Source: Porphyromonas crevioricanis (GTDB lineage Bacteria; Bacteroidota; Bacteroidia; Bacteroidales; Porphyromonadaceae). From it: 34,656 nt of DNA. A model generated the notes under the pieces. The model was given only the letters and a program-made list of their open reading frames with translations. It did not search any database and was not told the DNA's origin. The position numbers and the translations under genes are program-made. Of the stretch, positions 26,081-33,498 are shown piece after piece. The stretch lies in assembly GCF_900167225.1 (NCBI RefSeq), contig NZ_FUXH01000017.1:1-34656 (forward strand), given 5' to 3'. How positions within the stretch are numbered: position 1 is the first letter of the stretch; each line of letters opens with the position of its first letter.

Positions 26081-26276
26081 TTGACACGAATTGCTGAACC
26101 AACGGAAAGCTTATTCATCTTTTCCTCCGAAGCTCACTTGTCGCCTCTACTTGTCTCACATATCAAACCTCAACTCTGCATCAATCCCATGATTAGGGGC
26201 AAAAACCGTATCTTTGGGAGCTTCTGGGAATAGACGGGAGCGTTTTTTCAGCAGCTGAACAATACGCTACAAACCA

Positions 26277-26696
26277 ATGATTACAGCCGAACGATACCAC
26301 GACATCAGCATGGGGCACCGAGTGGTGGGGCACCAACACAAGTGTAAACATTTGCATGGTCACAACTATCGCATACACTTCTGCTGCATTTCGGACGAAA
26401 TAGACGAGCTGGGTATGGTGATTGATTTCGGCACAATCAAATCCACCCTCTGTGCCTATCTGGAGCGTGAATGGGATCATAAGTTCATGATCTGGCAGGA
26501 AGATCCGCTATTGGAGCAACTTCAAGCCATTGTACCACAGGACATCGTGATCGTTCCCTTTAACCCGACAGCAGAGAATATGGCTCGCTATCTGGTCGAA
26601 GATATAGCTCCATCTTTGTTGCAAGGCAGTCGGGTGACCCTGCACAGCTGCCGAGTAGAAGAAACAGCTAAATGTTCGGCAACCTATTCTCTGTAA
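26277..26696 (+). CDS. queD: 6-carboxytetrahydropterin synthase QueD
   Basis: A 139-residue QueD/PTPS-family enzyme that converts dihydroneopterin triphosphate to 6-carboxy-5,6,7,8-tetrahydropterin in the 7-deazaguanine (queuosine) pathway. Zinc ligands are H14 (MGHRV), H27 and H29 (HLHGHNY). The catalytic cysteine is C23 in HKCKHLHGH, the CxxxHGH signature that separates QueD from eukaryotic PTPS. GMVIDFGTIK, DHKFM and PTAENMARYL are further family blocks. It is followed four bases later by queE. A queC is not in the window. Confidence 0.93.
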   Translation: MITAERYHDISMGHRVVGHQHKCKHLHGHNYRIHFCCISDEIDELGMVIDFGTIKSTLCAYLEREWDHKFMIWQEDPLLEQLQAIVPQDIVIVPFNPTAENMARYLVEDIAPSLLQGSRVTLHSCRVEETAKCSATYSL

Positions 26697-26700
26697 GAAG

Positions 26701-27306
26701 ATGAAGCCATTGCTCGTAAAAGAGATATTCTACAGCCTGCAAGGCGAAGGCGGACGCAGCGGTCGGCCATCCGTTTTTGTGCGACTTTCCGGCTGCAACC
26801 TTGATTGCTCTTTTTGCGATACGGATTTTGCCCATGGTCGTCCTATGCAAGTCCACGAGATAGCCCAAGCAATAGCCACATACCCCTCTCGGGAAATGAT
26901 ATGGACAGGGGGCGAGCCCAGCCTACAACTCACTGATGAACATATTGCCTACTTTGCCGTTCTAGGCTACTACCAAGCTATTGAAACCAACGGCACCCAT
27001 ACTCTTCCACAAGGACTGGATTATATCAGTTGCAGCCCAAAGCATCGCGATTGGTCTCTGCTTGCCCGGATCTTCCCCAAAGGAGTGAGTGAATGGCGCT
27101 TTTTGATAGAAGCAACAGGAGAGCTTCCCCCACACGAAAGTCTCCTGCCTGCTGCTCATCACTACTGCGTAAGCCCGGTTTTCCAGACTCAACCTAAAGG
27201 TGATATGGCAGATCCACAAGCCCTGAAACGATGTATAGAATACTGCCTGGCGCATCCGCGCTGGCAGCTGAGTATCCAGTTACACAAACTGATCGGAATA
27301 GCCTAA
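26701..27306 (+). CDS. queE: 7-carboxy-7-deazaguanine synthase QueE
   Basis: A 201-residue radical-SAM enzyme that contracts carboxytetrahydropterin to 7-carboxy-7-deazaguanine. The cluster motif C32-x3-C36-x2-C39 sits in RLSGCNLDCSFCDTDF, preceded by FYSLQGEGGRSGRPS. WTGGEPSLQL is the SAM-binding GGE motif, and YISCSPKH is also typical. The length fits the compact QueE group. The product feeds preQ0 and queuosine for tRNA, or in some bacteria deazaguanine DNA marks; nothing here indicates the latter. Five bases separate it from the next gene. Confidence 0.94.
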   Translation: MKPLLVKEIFYSLQGEGGRSGRPSVFVRLSGCNLDCSFCDTDFAHGRPMQVHEIAQAIATYPSREMIWTGGEPSLQLTDEHIAYFAVLGYYQAIETNGTHTLPQGLDYISCSPKHRDWSLLARIFPKGVSEWRFLIEATGELPPHESLLPAAHHYCVSPVFQTQPKGDMADPQALKRCIEYCLAHPRWQLSIQLHKLIGIA

Positions 27307-27311
27307 CGATT

Positions 27312-29573
27312 GTGAAAAAGCTGTACCATATCTGCTGTTGCCTGCTCCTGCTCGCTTCGGTGCTCAGTTGCAAGAGCATAAAGATCGGTGATGCGGAGAA
27401 AGCCGAACACAATGGAGAGTATCATAAGGCAGCAAACTACTACAACATCCTCTACAAACGCACTCGCAAAGACAAACGAGAGCAACGAGCCTATCTGGCT
27501 TGGCATGCCGCAGAGAATTACAGTCGTCTGGGGCAAATGAACAAGGCCCTATCTTCCTACCAGTCTGCTCTGCGATACAGATACCCCGACAGTTTGCTCT
27601 ACCTGCGCATAGCCAACTCCTTTCACGGCTTGGGCAGATATAAGGATGCACAGAAATACTATGCCCAATTCGCCCTTGCTCACCCACAGGATCCCAGACG
27701 AATACTCGGAGAGGAAGGCTGCCGGATAGCAACGTCAGGACAAAAAACTGCGATCTATAGCATACGCAAATCCCCGCTGCTCAATTCGCCCAGAGGAGAC
27801 TTCTCCGCCACCTATGCTCCCGACGGCTCCGCCATATACTTCTCCTCCAGCAGAAGCAAAGACCCTTCTATTAGCCCCAGCGATATCACCGGCCTCAACC
27901 CTAACAATATCTATTACACCAAAAGGGATAACAAAGAGAAATACAGCAAAGCTGACTCTCTACCTGGTGGGGTCAATACTGATCAGGACGAAGGCACACC
28001 AGCTCTTAGCTCGGATGGCAAAACCCTCTACTACACCTATGCCGAGCAAAATGAGTTATACTCTCGTACTGCCAAAATATATAGCTCCAAAGCATCGGGA
28101 GATGGTGGATGGAGTAGCGGCACAGCTGTGGAACTGTGGAGCGACAGCCTGAGAATGGCAGCACACCCGGCACCAAGCCCTGATGGTAAATGGCTGTACT
28201 TCGTAAGCGAAGGAGGAAGCTCCCGTGGGGGGAAAGACCTTTATCGCGCAGCTATCACTCAGGAGGGATTTGGCTTTCCGGAAAATCTCGGAACAGACAT
28301 CAATACCATAGGGGACGAACTTTTTCCCTATATGGCCACAGACTCGACTCTCTATTTTGCCTCGAACGGACATCCGGGGCTTGGTGGATTGGATATTTTC
28401 TGTGCCACACTCGACTCTGTTGGGCACTGGGATGTGACACATCTGGCTCCTCCAATCAACTCTTCTGCTGATGATTTCGGTTTTGTATTCGATCCTACGG
28501 AACGGTCTTCCGATGACCCCATAGCCGAGAGCGGTCTATTCTCTTCTACAAGAAATGATGCCTTGGCTCGACCACACTTGTACGAATTTTACCGTCCTGC
28601 AATTCGCCTCTATATAGAGGGCTATGTCTATGACCGAGAAGGGGAACCGATCCCTCAAGCAGAGCTACGCATCGTGGGAGACAAAGGCCCTGTGGGGAAA
28701 GGTTTGGTCTACACCAAAGACGATGGCTCATACAGGATAGCTGTCGAAGGAGCCTCCGAATACGTCATGCTCGCCGGAGCATCCTCTTTCCTCAACCGCT
28801 ATGCACGTATCCAGACCGACACTGCTCGGCAAGACGAGGTGTACTATGTCGATTTTTACCTCGCATCTCGTCTGACACCCGAAGCTCTCAAAGATATTTT
28901 CTATGATTTCGATAAAGCTTCGCTACGCCCAGAAAGCAAGAAAAGCTTGGATGAACTAATAGAAATCCTAAACGACAATCCGGATATTTCCATACGCCTG
29001 ACATCTCACGCAGACCGCAAGGGATCGGATGCATACAATTTGGATCTCTCCGATCGCAGAGCCAAATCGGTGTGCGACTATCTTGTCTCCAAAGGAATTG
29101 ATTCTACCCGGCTGTATCCCATCGGCTGCGGCAAACAGCGACCCCGCAGCATAAGCAAAGGATTGGCCAAGACATACGACTTTCTGCCTGAGGGAACAAT
29201 CCTGACAGACTCTCTCATTCAGTCTTTGTCGAGTGATCGACAGCAGATAGCAGACCAACTGAATCGACGTACCGAATTTAGTGTCATACCAGCCGCAGAG
29301 TTGGTAAAAATGAAACAGCAGACTGGAGCAGCAAAGCAGCAGGCCCTGCAACCAACCAAGGAGAAAAACGCCACGGAGGAAAAACCGGACGAAGGAAGGA
29401 CGAATAACAGAGAAATCAAGGAAGCAACAACAGAGCATCAAAAGGACAATAGAGAGTTTGAGTCCGGAGAAGAAGCAGCAGGTAAAGAGAAAACAGAACG
29501 TACTCTCAATGAGACCGATAAGCTCCCCTCTTCTGTTCCTCAAGACAGCACAGAGTCTGCCAAACGTACCTAA
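27312..29573 (+). CDS. PorE-like OmpA-family outer-membrane lipoprotein
   Basis: A 753-residue lipoprotein, started at GTG 27312 because a lipoprotein signal (VKKLYHICCCLLLLASVLSC, lipid cysteine C20) begins there. The frame itself is open from inside queE. Then come TPR-like helices (about 28-140; GEYHKAANYYNILYK, MNKALSSYQSALRY), a PD40/WD40-like beta-propeller (about 150-400; FSATYAPDGSAIYFSSSRS, PAPSPDGKWLYFVS), a carboxypeptidase-like regulatory fold (about 430-510) and an OmpA peptidoglycan-binding domain (about 525-635; FYDFDKASLRPESKKSLDEL, SHADRKGS). A charged, disordered tail of about 90 residues ends the protein. This order matches PorE (PG1058), an essential T9SS component of P. 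gingivalis that anchors the machinery to peptidoglycan. Orthology versus paralogy cannot be decided here. Confidence 0.85.
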   Translation: MKKLYHICCCLLLLASVLSCKSIKIGDAEKAEHNGEYHKAANYYNILYKRTRKDKREQRAYLAWHAAENYSRLGQMNKALSSYQSALRYRYPDSLLYLRIANSFHGLGRYKDAQKYYAQFALAHPQDPRRILGEEGCRIATSGQKTAIYSIRKSPLLNSPRGDFSATYAPDGSAIYFSSSRSKDPSISPSDITGLNPNNIYYTKRDNKEKYSKADSLPGGVNTDQDEGTPALSSDGKTLYYTYAEQNELYSRTAKIYSSKASGDGGWSSGTAVELWSDSLRMAAHPAPSPDGKWLYFVSEGGSSRGGKDLYRAAITQEGFGFPENLGTDINTIGDELFPYMATDSTLYFASNGHPGLGGLDIFCATLDSVGHWDVTHLAPPINSSADDFGFVFDPTERSSDDPIAESGLFSSTRNDALARPHLYEFYRPAIRLYIEGYVYDREGEPIPQAELRIVGDKGPVGKGLVYTKDDGSYRIAVEGASEYVMLAGASSFLNRYARIQTDTARQDEVYYVDFYLASRLTPEALKDIFYDFDKASLRPESKKSLDELIEILNDNPDISIRLTSHADRKGSDAYNLDLSDRRAKSVCDYLVSKGIDSTRLYPIGCGKQRPRSISKGLAKTYDFLPEGTILTDSLIQSLSSDRQQIADQLNRRTEFSVIPAAELVKMKQQTGAAKQQALQPTKEKNATEEKPDEGRTNNREIKEATTEHQKDNREFESGEEAAGKEKTERTLNETDKLPSSVPQDSTESAKRT

Positions 29574-29621
29574 GAAGAAAACAAAGTCGAACATCGAAAG
29601 AAACCAAAGCAAAACCAAGAT

Positions 29622-31808
29622 ATGACAAGACAAAAACAGACATTCATAGTCATGGCTCTTGTGGGCCTGATCGCTGTATTGCCTCTCTCAGCTCAACAGA
29701 AGAAGAGAATAACCCTAAGCGAAATTACCGGAGGGGACTTTCAAGAATTGGGAGCCAGAGGTACATTCCGCCCCATGGGAGATACCTTCTACACAGAAAA
29801 GACAAAAGACAATACAGCTATTGTACGCTATGAATTCGCCACAGGCAAAGTCGTGGATACGCTCTTCAGTACTACTTCGGCCAAAGACTGTTCCTTTGAT
29901 CACTTCGATGACTACATCGTAGGTCCTAATGGCACTCATATCTTACTCCTCAACAAAAAAAATCCGGTCTACAGACACTCCTACACAGCAGAAGTCTATG
30001 ACTATGATGTCAGACGCAAACTTGTGAAACCGCTTTCGGAGCAAGGAGGGCAAATCAGTATCCCGACATTCAGCCCCGATGGTCGTATGGTCGCATTTGT
30101 GAGAGACAACAATATCTATATCAAAAAATTCGACTTCGACACAGAAGTTGCTGTGACGACCGATGGCAAGAAGAATGAGATAATCAACGGACAAACCGAT
30201 TGGGTTTACGAAGAAGAATTTGGACAGACAAAATTGATGAGTTTCAGCCCGGATGGTTCTTTTCTGGCCTATGGTCGCACCGATGAAAGTCTGGTGAAAG
30301 AATATGCCATGCCCATGTATGCCCCAGCCGGAAAGCTCTATCCCGAAGCCTATCGTTATAAATACCCCAAGGCAGGGGAGCAAAACAGCCGCCTCTCCGT
30401 ACATCTGTACAACATAGACAATCGCTCTACTAAGACGGTGCAACTACCGAATATGGCAGACATCTATATTCCACGGCTACAGTTTACTTACAAATCGGAT
30501 GAATTGGCTGTTGTCACCCTCAACAGACAACAGAATCTCTTGCGGATGTATTATGTACATCCCAAAAGTCTGGTAGCAAAACTGATACTCGAAGACAAGA
30601 ATGAGAGATATATAGACGAGCAAGCCATAAGCTCCATCCTTCTACTTGCCGATGGTTTTGTGTACCTCTCCGAACGAGATGGATGGCAACATCTCTATCA
30701 ATACAATGCCAAAGGGATAATGCAACGGCAAATAACCAAGGGAGAATGGGATGTGACACGCTTCTACGGAATGGATGGGCAAGGAAACATCTACTACCAA
30801 GCAGCCAAAGAAAGTCCGTTGCGTAGGGAAGTCTACCGTGTAGATCCGAAAGGGAAAACACTATGCTTGAGTAATGCCAAGGGTAACAATCATGCCCGGT
30901 TCAGCGGTAACTTCTCCTTTTTCATCAACAATCATAGTAGCATCGATACTCCCTTGGAGGTTGCTCTGTACAGGACGAAGACTCCCAATAAACCTCTACG
31001 TATCCTGCAAGACAATGCAGCTCTAAGGAAGAAATTGCAGGGCTACGAATTGGCCAAGAAAGAATTTATCAAAGTGAAAAATGGAGCCGGACAGGATATG
31101 AATGCATGGATAGTGAAGCCTCTTGACTTCGACCCGAACAAACAATATCCACTCCTCATGGTGCAATATAGTGGTCCTAACTCGCAACAGGTGGCAGATC
31201 TTTTCCGACTCGATTGGGAACAATACCTCGCAGCCAATGGGATCGTTGTAGCCTGCGTGGACGGACGAGGCACTGCCGCCAGAGGAGAAGATTGGCGTAA
31301 ATGTCACTACCTCAAACTCGGCACATTGGAGACACAAGACCAAATAAGCGCAGCCAAAGAATTAGGGAAACTACCCTATATAGACGCCTCTCGTATAGGG
31401 ATATGGGGCTGGAGCTATGGAGGGTACAACACTCTGATGAGTCTGTGCAAAGGAGAGGGAACCTTCAAGCTGGGGATAGCTGTAGCCCCCGTAACCGATT
31501 GGCGTTACTATGATACTATATACACAGAGCGGTATATGCGCACTCCACAAGAAAACGGGCGAGGATACGACGAAGCCTCCGTTCTTCGCTTTGCCAATCA
31601 ACTTCGTGGCAAACTATTGGTTATCCATGGCTCTGCCGATGACAATGTACACCTGCAGAATACAATGAATCTCACCAATCTATTGGTAGAGGCAGGCATA
31701 CCTTTCGAGCAGGCAATATACACTGATAAAAATCATAGTATACCGGGGCGCAATACCCGTCTACACCTGTATACTCGCATGGCCAATTATCTTTTCGACA
31801 ACCTCTAA
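29622..31808 (+). CDS. dpp4: Dipeptidyl peptidase IV
   Basis: A 728-residue exported S9B serine peptidase that removes X-Pro (or X-Ala) dipeptides from peptide N-termini. The signal peptide is residues 1-24 (cleavage near LSAQQ). An eight-bladed propeller contains DWVYEEEFG, whose Glu pair (within E197-E199) binds the substrate amino end. The alpha/beta-hydrolase domain has S598 in GWSYGGYNT, D673 in GSADDNVHLQ and H705 in KNHSIPG. All three lie five positions later than the P. gingivalis residues S593, D668 and H700, so the protein is colinear with that enzyme. It likely works in the periplasm or at the surface with other proteases, feeding an asaccharolytic peptide metabolism. It overlaps lipA by one base. 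Confidence 0.95.
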   Translation: MTRQKQTFIVMALVGLIAVLPLSAQQKKRITLSEITGGDFQELGARGTFRPMGDTFYTEKTKDNTAIVRYEFATGKVVDTLFSTTSAKDCSFDHFDDYIVGPNGTHILLLNKKNPVYRHSYTAEVYDYDVRRKLVKPLSEQGGQISIPTFSPDGRMVAFVRDNNIYIKKFDFDTEVAVTTDGKKNEIINGQTDWVYEEEFGQTKLMSFSPDGSFLAYGRTDESLVKEYAMPMYAPAGKLYPEAYRYKYPKAGEQNSRLSVHLYNIDNRSTKTVQLPNMADIYIPRLQFTYKSDELAVVTLNRQQNLLRMYYVHPKSLVAKLILEDKNERYIDEQAISSILLLADGFVYLSERDGWQHLYQYNAKGIMQRQITKGEWDVTRFYGMDGQGNIYYQAAKESPLRREVYRVDPKGKTLCLSNAKGNNHARFSGNFSFFINNHSSIDTPLEVALYRTKTPNKPLRILQDNAALRKKLQGYELAKKEFIKVKNGAGQDMNAWIVKPLDFDPNKQYPLLMVQYSGPNSQQVADLFRLDWEQYLAANGIVVACVDGRGTAARGEDWRKCHYLKLGTLETQDQISAAKELGKLPYIDASRIGIWGWSYGGYNTLMSLCKGEGTFKLGIAVAPVTDWRYYDTIYTERYMRTPQENGRGYDEASVLRFANQLRGKLLVIHGSADDNVHLQNTMNLTNLLVEAGIPFEQAIYTDKNHSIPGRNTRLHLYTRMANYLFDNL

Positions 31809-32686
31809 TGACCACAGAAGAAACACCTCTGCAAGGGCCCAGAAAACGCCCTCTGCGCAAACCTGAGTGGCTCAAAATCAGTCTGAGTGCAAACGACCAC
31901 TTTGCCCGCACGAAAGACATAGTAGACAAGCATTGCTTGCATACGATCTGCTCCAGTGGTCGTTGCCCCAACATGGGCGAATGCTGGAGCCGTGGCACGG
32001 CCACCTTTATGATTGCCGGAGATATATGCACCAGAGCTTGCCGATTCTGTAACACCAATACTGGCAAGCCCTTGCCTCTCGACCCTAACGAGCCAGCCAA
32101 TGTAGCACGTAGCATCGAGCTGATGAAGCTCAAACATGCGGTGATTACCAGTGTAGACCGAGATGATCTCCCCGACTATGGGGCGAACCATTGGGCAAAT
32201 ACGATTCGACAAATCAAGGCAACCTGCCCCAATACGACCATAGAGGTACTGATACCCGATTTTCGAGGTCGAACAGACCTCATTGACCTCATTATAGCAG
32301 CCAAGCCAGATATCATATCGCACAATATGGAAACGGTTCGGCGACTAACTCCCTCGGTAAGACATGTGGCAACCTATGATTGCAGCCTGCACGTACTGGC
32401 ACATATTGCAGCCGCTGGTGTCACAACCAAGACTGGGATCATGCTGGGATTAGGCGAAACGGAGCAAGAGGTTTGCGAGTTGATGGATGACGTGCTCTCT
32501 GTCGGTGTTTCCGTGATCACCATCGGCCAATACCTACAACCCTCCAGACGCAACTTGCCAGTAGAGGAATATATTCGACCGGAGCAGTTCGAACGCCTTC
32601 GCCTGATTGGCTTGGAGAAAGGCTTCCGACACATAGAGTCAGCACCGCTGGTTCGGTCCAGTTACCACGCAGAAAGGCATTTGTAG
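31808..32686 (+). CDS. lipA: Lipoyl synthase LipA
   Basis: A 292-residue radical-SAM enzyme that inserts two sulfurs into octanoyl groups on lipoyl domains. The auxiliary cluster cysteines are C43-x4-C48-x4-C53 in HCLHTICSSGRCPNMGECW; the SAM cluster is C74-x3-C78-x2-C81 in GDICTRACRFC. Near the C-terminus the conserved RSSYHAE motif supplies the serine ligand of the auxiliary cluster. Start: MTTEETPLQG, overlapping the dpp4 stop (TAATG). Coupling to a peptidase is probably gene-order convenience rather than shared function. lipB is not in the window. Confidence 0.96.
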   Translation: MTTEETPLQGPRKRPLRKPEWLKISLSANDHFARTKDIVDKHCLHTICSSGRCPNMGECWSRGTATFMIAGDICTRACRFCNTNTGKPLPLDPNEPANVARSIELMKLKHAVITSVDRDDLPDYGANHWANTIRQIKATCPNTTIEVLIPDFRGRTDLIDLIIAAKPDIISHNMETVRRLTPSVRHVATYDCSLHVLAHIAAAGVTTKTGIMLGLGETEQEVCELMDDVLSVGVSVITIGQYLQPSRRNLPVEEYIRPEQFERLRLIGLEKGFRHIESAPLVRSSYHAERHL

Positions 32687-32869
32687 AAACCGTTGCACAA
32701 GCTCAAAAGGCCCTCTCCAGACCTTTCACTGAAAATCTACATGGTCTTTCGACAAAATCTCAGAATAAGAGTATTGCACAGAGCTTGCTAAATGTATTGA
32801 TGTAATCTTCACAGGCAACGTTATATTTTGTATTACTACTCTTATTTGTATTATCGGATCAGACTGTCT
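32687..32869. other. Spacer after lipA
   Basis: No gene seen. A weak AAAGG...CCTTT hairpin near 32707-32727 is the only candidate 3' end for the lipA transcript, and it lacks a T tract. Confidence 0.3.
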
Positions 32870-33212
32870 TTTCGCTCAAATTAGTGGCTTTTTAGTTCGT
32901 TTTTCCCTCTCTTTTTTGATACTCATAGGAGTCGCTTTTTACTAACACAGGAGAGAACAAAAATTATCTCCTGAGGAAACGAATGCTCTCTCCCGTGTTA
33001 GCAAAATTTCTCTCAGGAGAGAATTTTGACCTCTCCAGAACGCTCTATTCATCGACATTCTGGAAGGTCAATAAGAACTCATAAAAAGAGGTGCATTCAC
33101 TTGTCTCTATGATCTCCTTTTCTTCTGTTTTTCTGGATTTTATCGAGGAGTGAGTTTTTACAGAACTTATCTGTTTTAAGAGCGGAAAATAGGATATTAT
33201 CTCTTCGTTTTT
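32870..33212 (+). repeat. Dispersed intergenic repeat, copy 3
   Basis: Aligns along its length with 22125-22465, and its reverse complement aligns with 1-205. Arms equivalent to copy 2 are A at 32945-32959 and A' at 32984-32998. A' here is the exact complement of the A arm of copy 2, while its own A arm has two changes. The B arm lies near 32965-32975 and B' near 33010-33023. It lies between the convergent ends of lipA and the surface-protein gene, like copy 2. Boundaries are approximate. Confidence 0.85.
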
Positions 33213-33273
33213 CTCTCCCTATTGACTCTCTTTTTGAGAGTGTCGTGGTGCACAATACTCACTGCATAAAAAA

Positions 33274-33315
33274 AAGCCGGGGTAACGAGAACGCATTGTC
33301 TCGTCACCCCGGCTT
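33274..33315 (-). terminator. Strong hairpin with T tract, minus strand
   Basis: AAGCCGGGGTAACGAGA (33274-33290) pairs with TCTCGTCACCCCGGCTT (33299-33315), 17 positions with one mismatch. On the minus strand a run of T follows directly (33275-33268). It would end a transcript arriving from the surface-protein gene or from a separate small RNA in between. Confidence 0.8.
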
Positions 33316-33442
33316 CACCATGGCGATGTGTCGTAATACGCAAACAGCTGTGTTACTTGCGACATTCGGCTTCGGTTCCATACTCCGGTATGCTCCCTTC
33401 AGCCTCAGTATTAGTGCCTTGCATTTTGCGCATTCTAACGCA
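33316..33442. other. Hairpin-rich block between two palindromes
   Basis: Contains TGTCG.TAA (33329-33336) facing TTA....CGACA (33353-33364). It also contains GGCT (33368-33371) and CATAC (33379-33383) facing GTATG (33388-33392) and AGCC (33401-33404). I have an unverified memory of similar sequence being dispersed in P. gingivalis. A 74-codon plus-strand frame (33245-33469) crosses the block and both palindromes, so it is unlikely to be a gene. A small RNA or a mobile-type repeat is possible. Confidence 0.4.
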
Positions 33443-33491
33443 TCTAAATGGGGCTGTGGGCAAAATTAAATTTTGCCACAGCCCCGTTAGA
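33443..33491 (-). terminator. Long palindrome at the end of the T9SS surface-protein gene
   Basis: GGGGCTGTGG (33450-33459) pairs with CCACAGCCCC (33476-33485). CAAAATT (33461-33467) with AATTTTG (33469-33475) extends it inward, and CTAA/TTAG extends it outward. It starts 8 bases past the gene's stop. Its minus-strand T tract is short (ATTTAG), so it may act as a partial terminator or as an mRNA 3'-end stabiliser ahead of the stronger hairpin at 33274. Confidence 0.6.
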
Positions 33492-33498
33492 TTGATTG

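Noticed and set aside
28968-29633. 221-codon minus-strand frame opposite the OmpA lipoprotein tail
   Set aside because: It mirrors the low-complexity charged tail; the Phe/Leu/Cys-rich translation is what antisense of Glu/Lys/Gln codons gives.
33245-33469. 74-codon plus-strand frame
   Set aside because: It crosses the terminator and most of the long palindrome; composition looks like translated repeat DNA rather than a protein.
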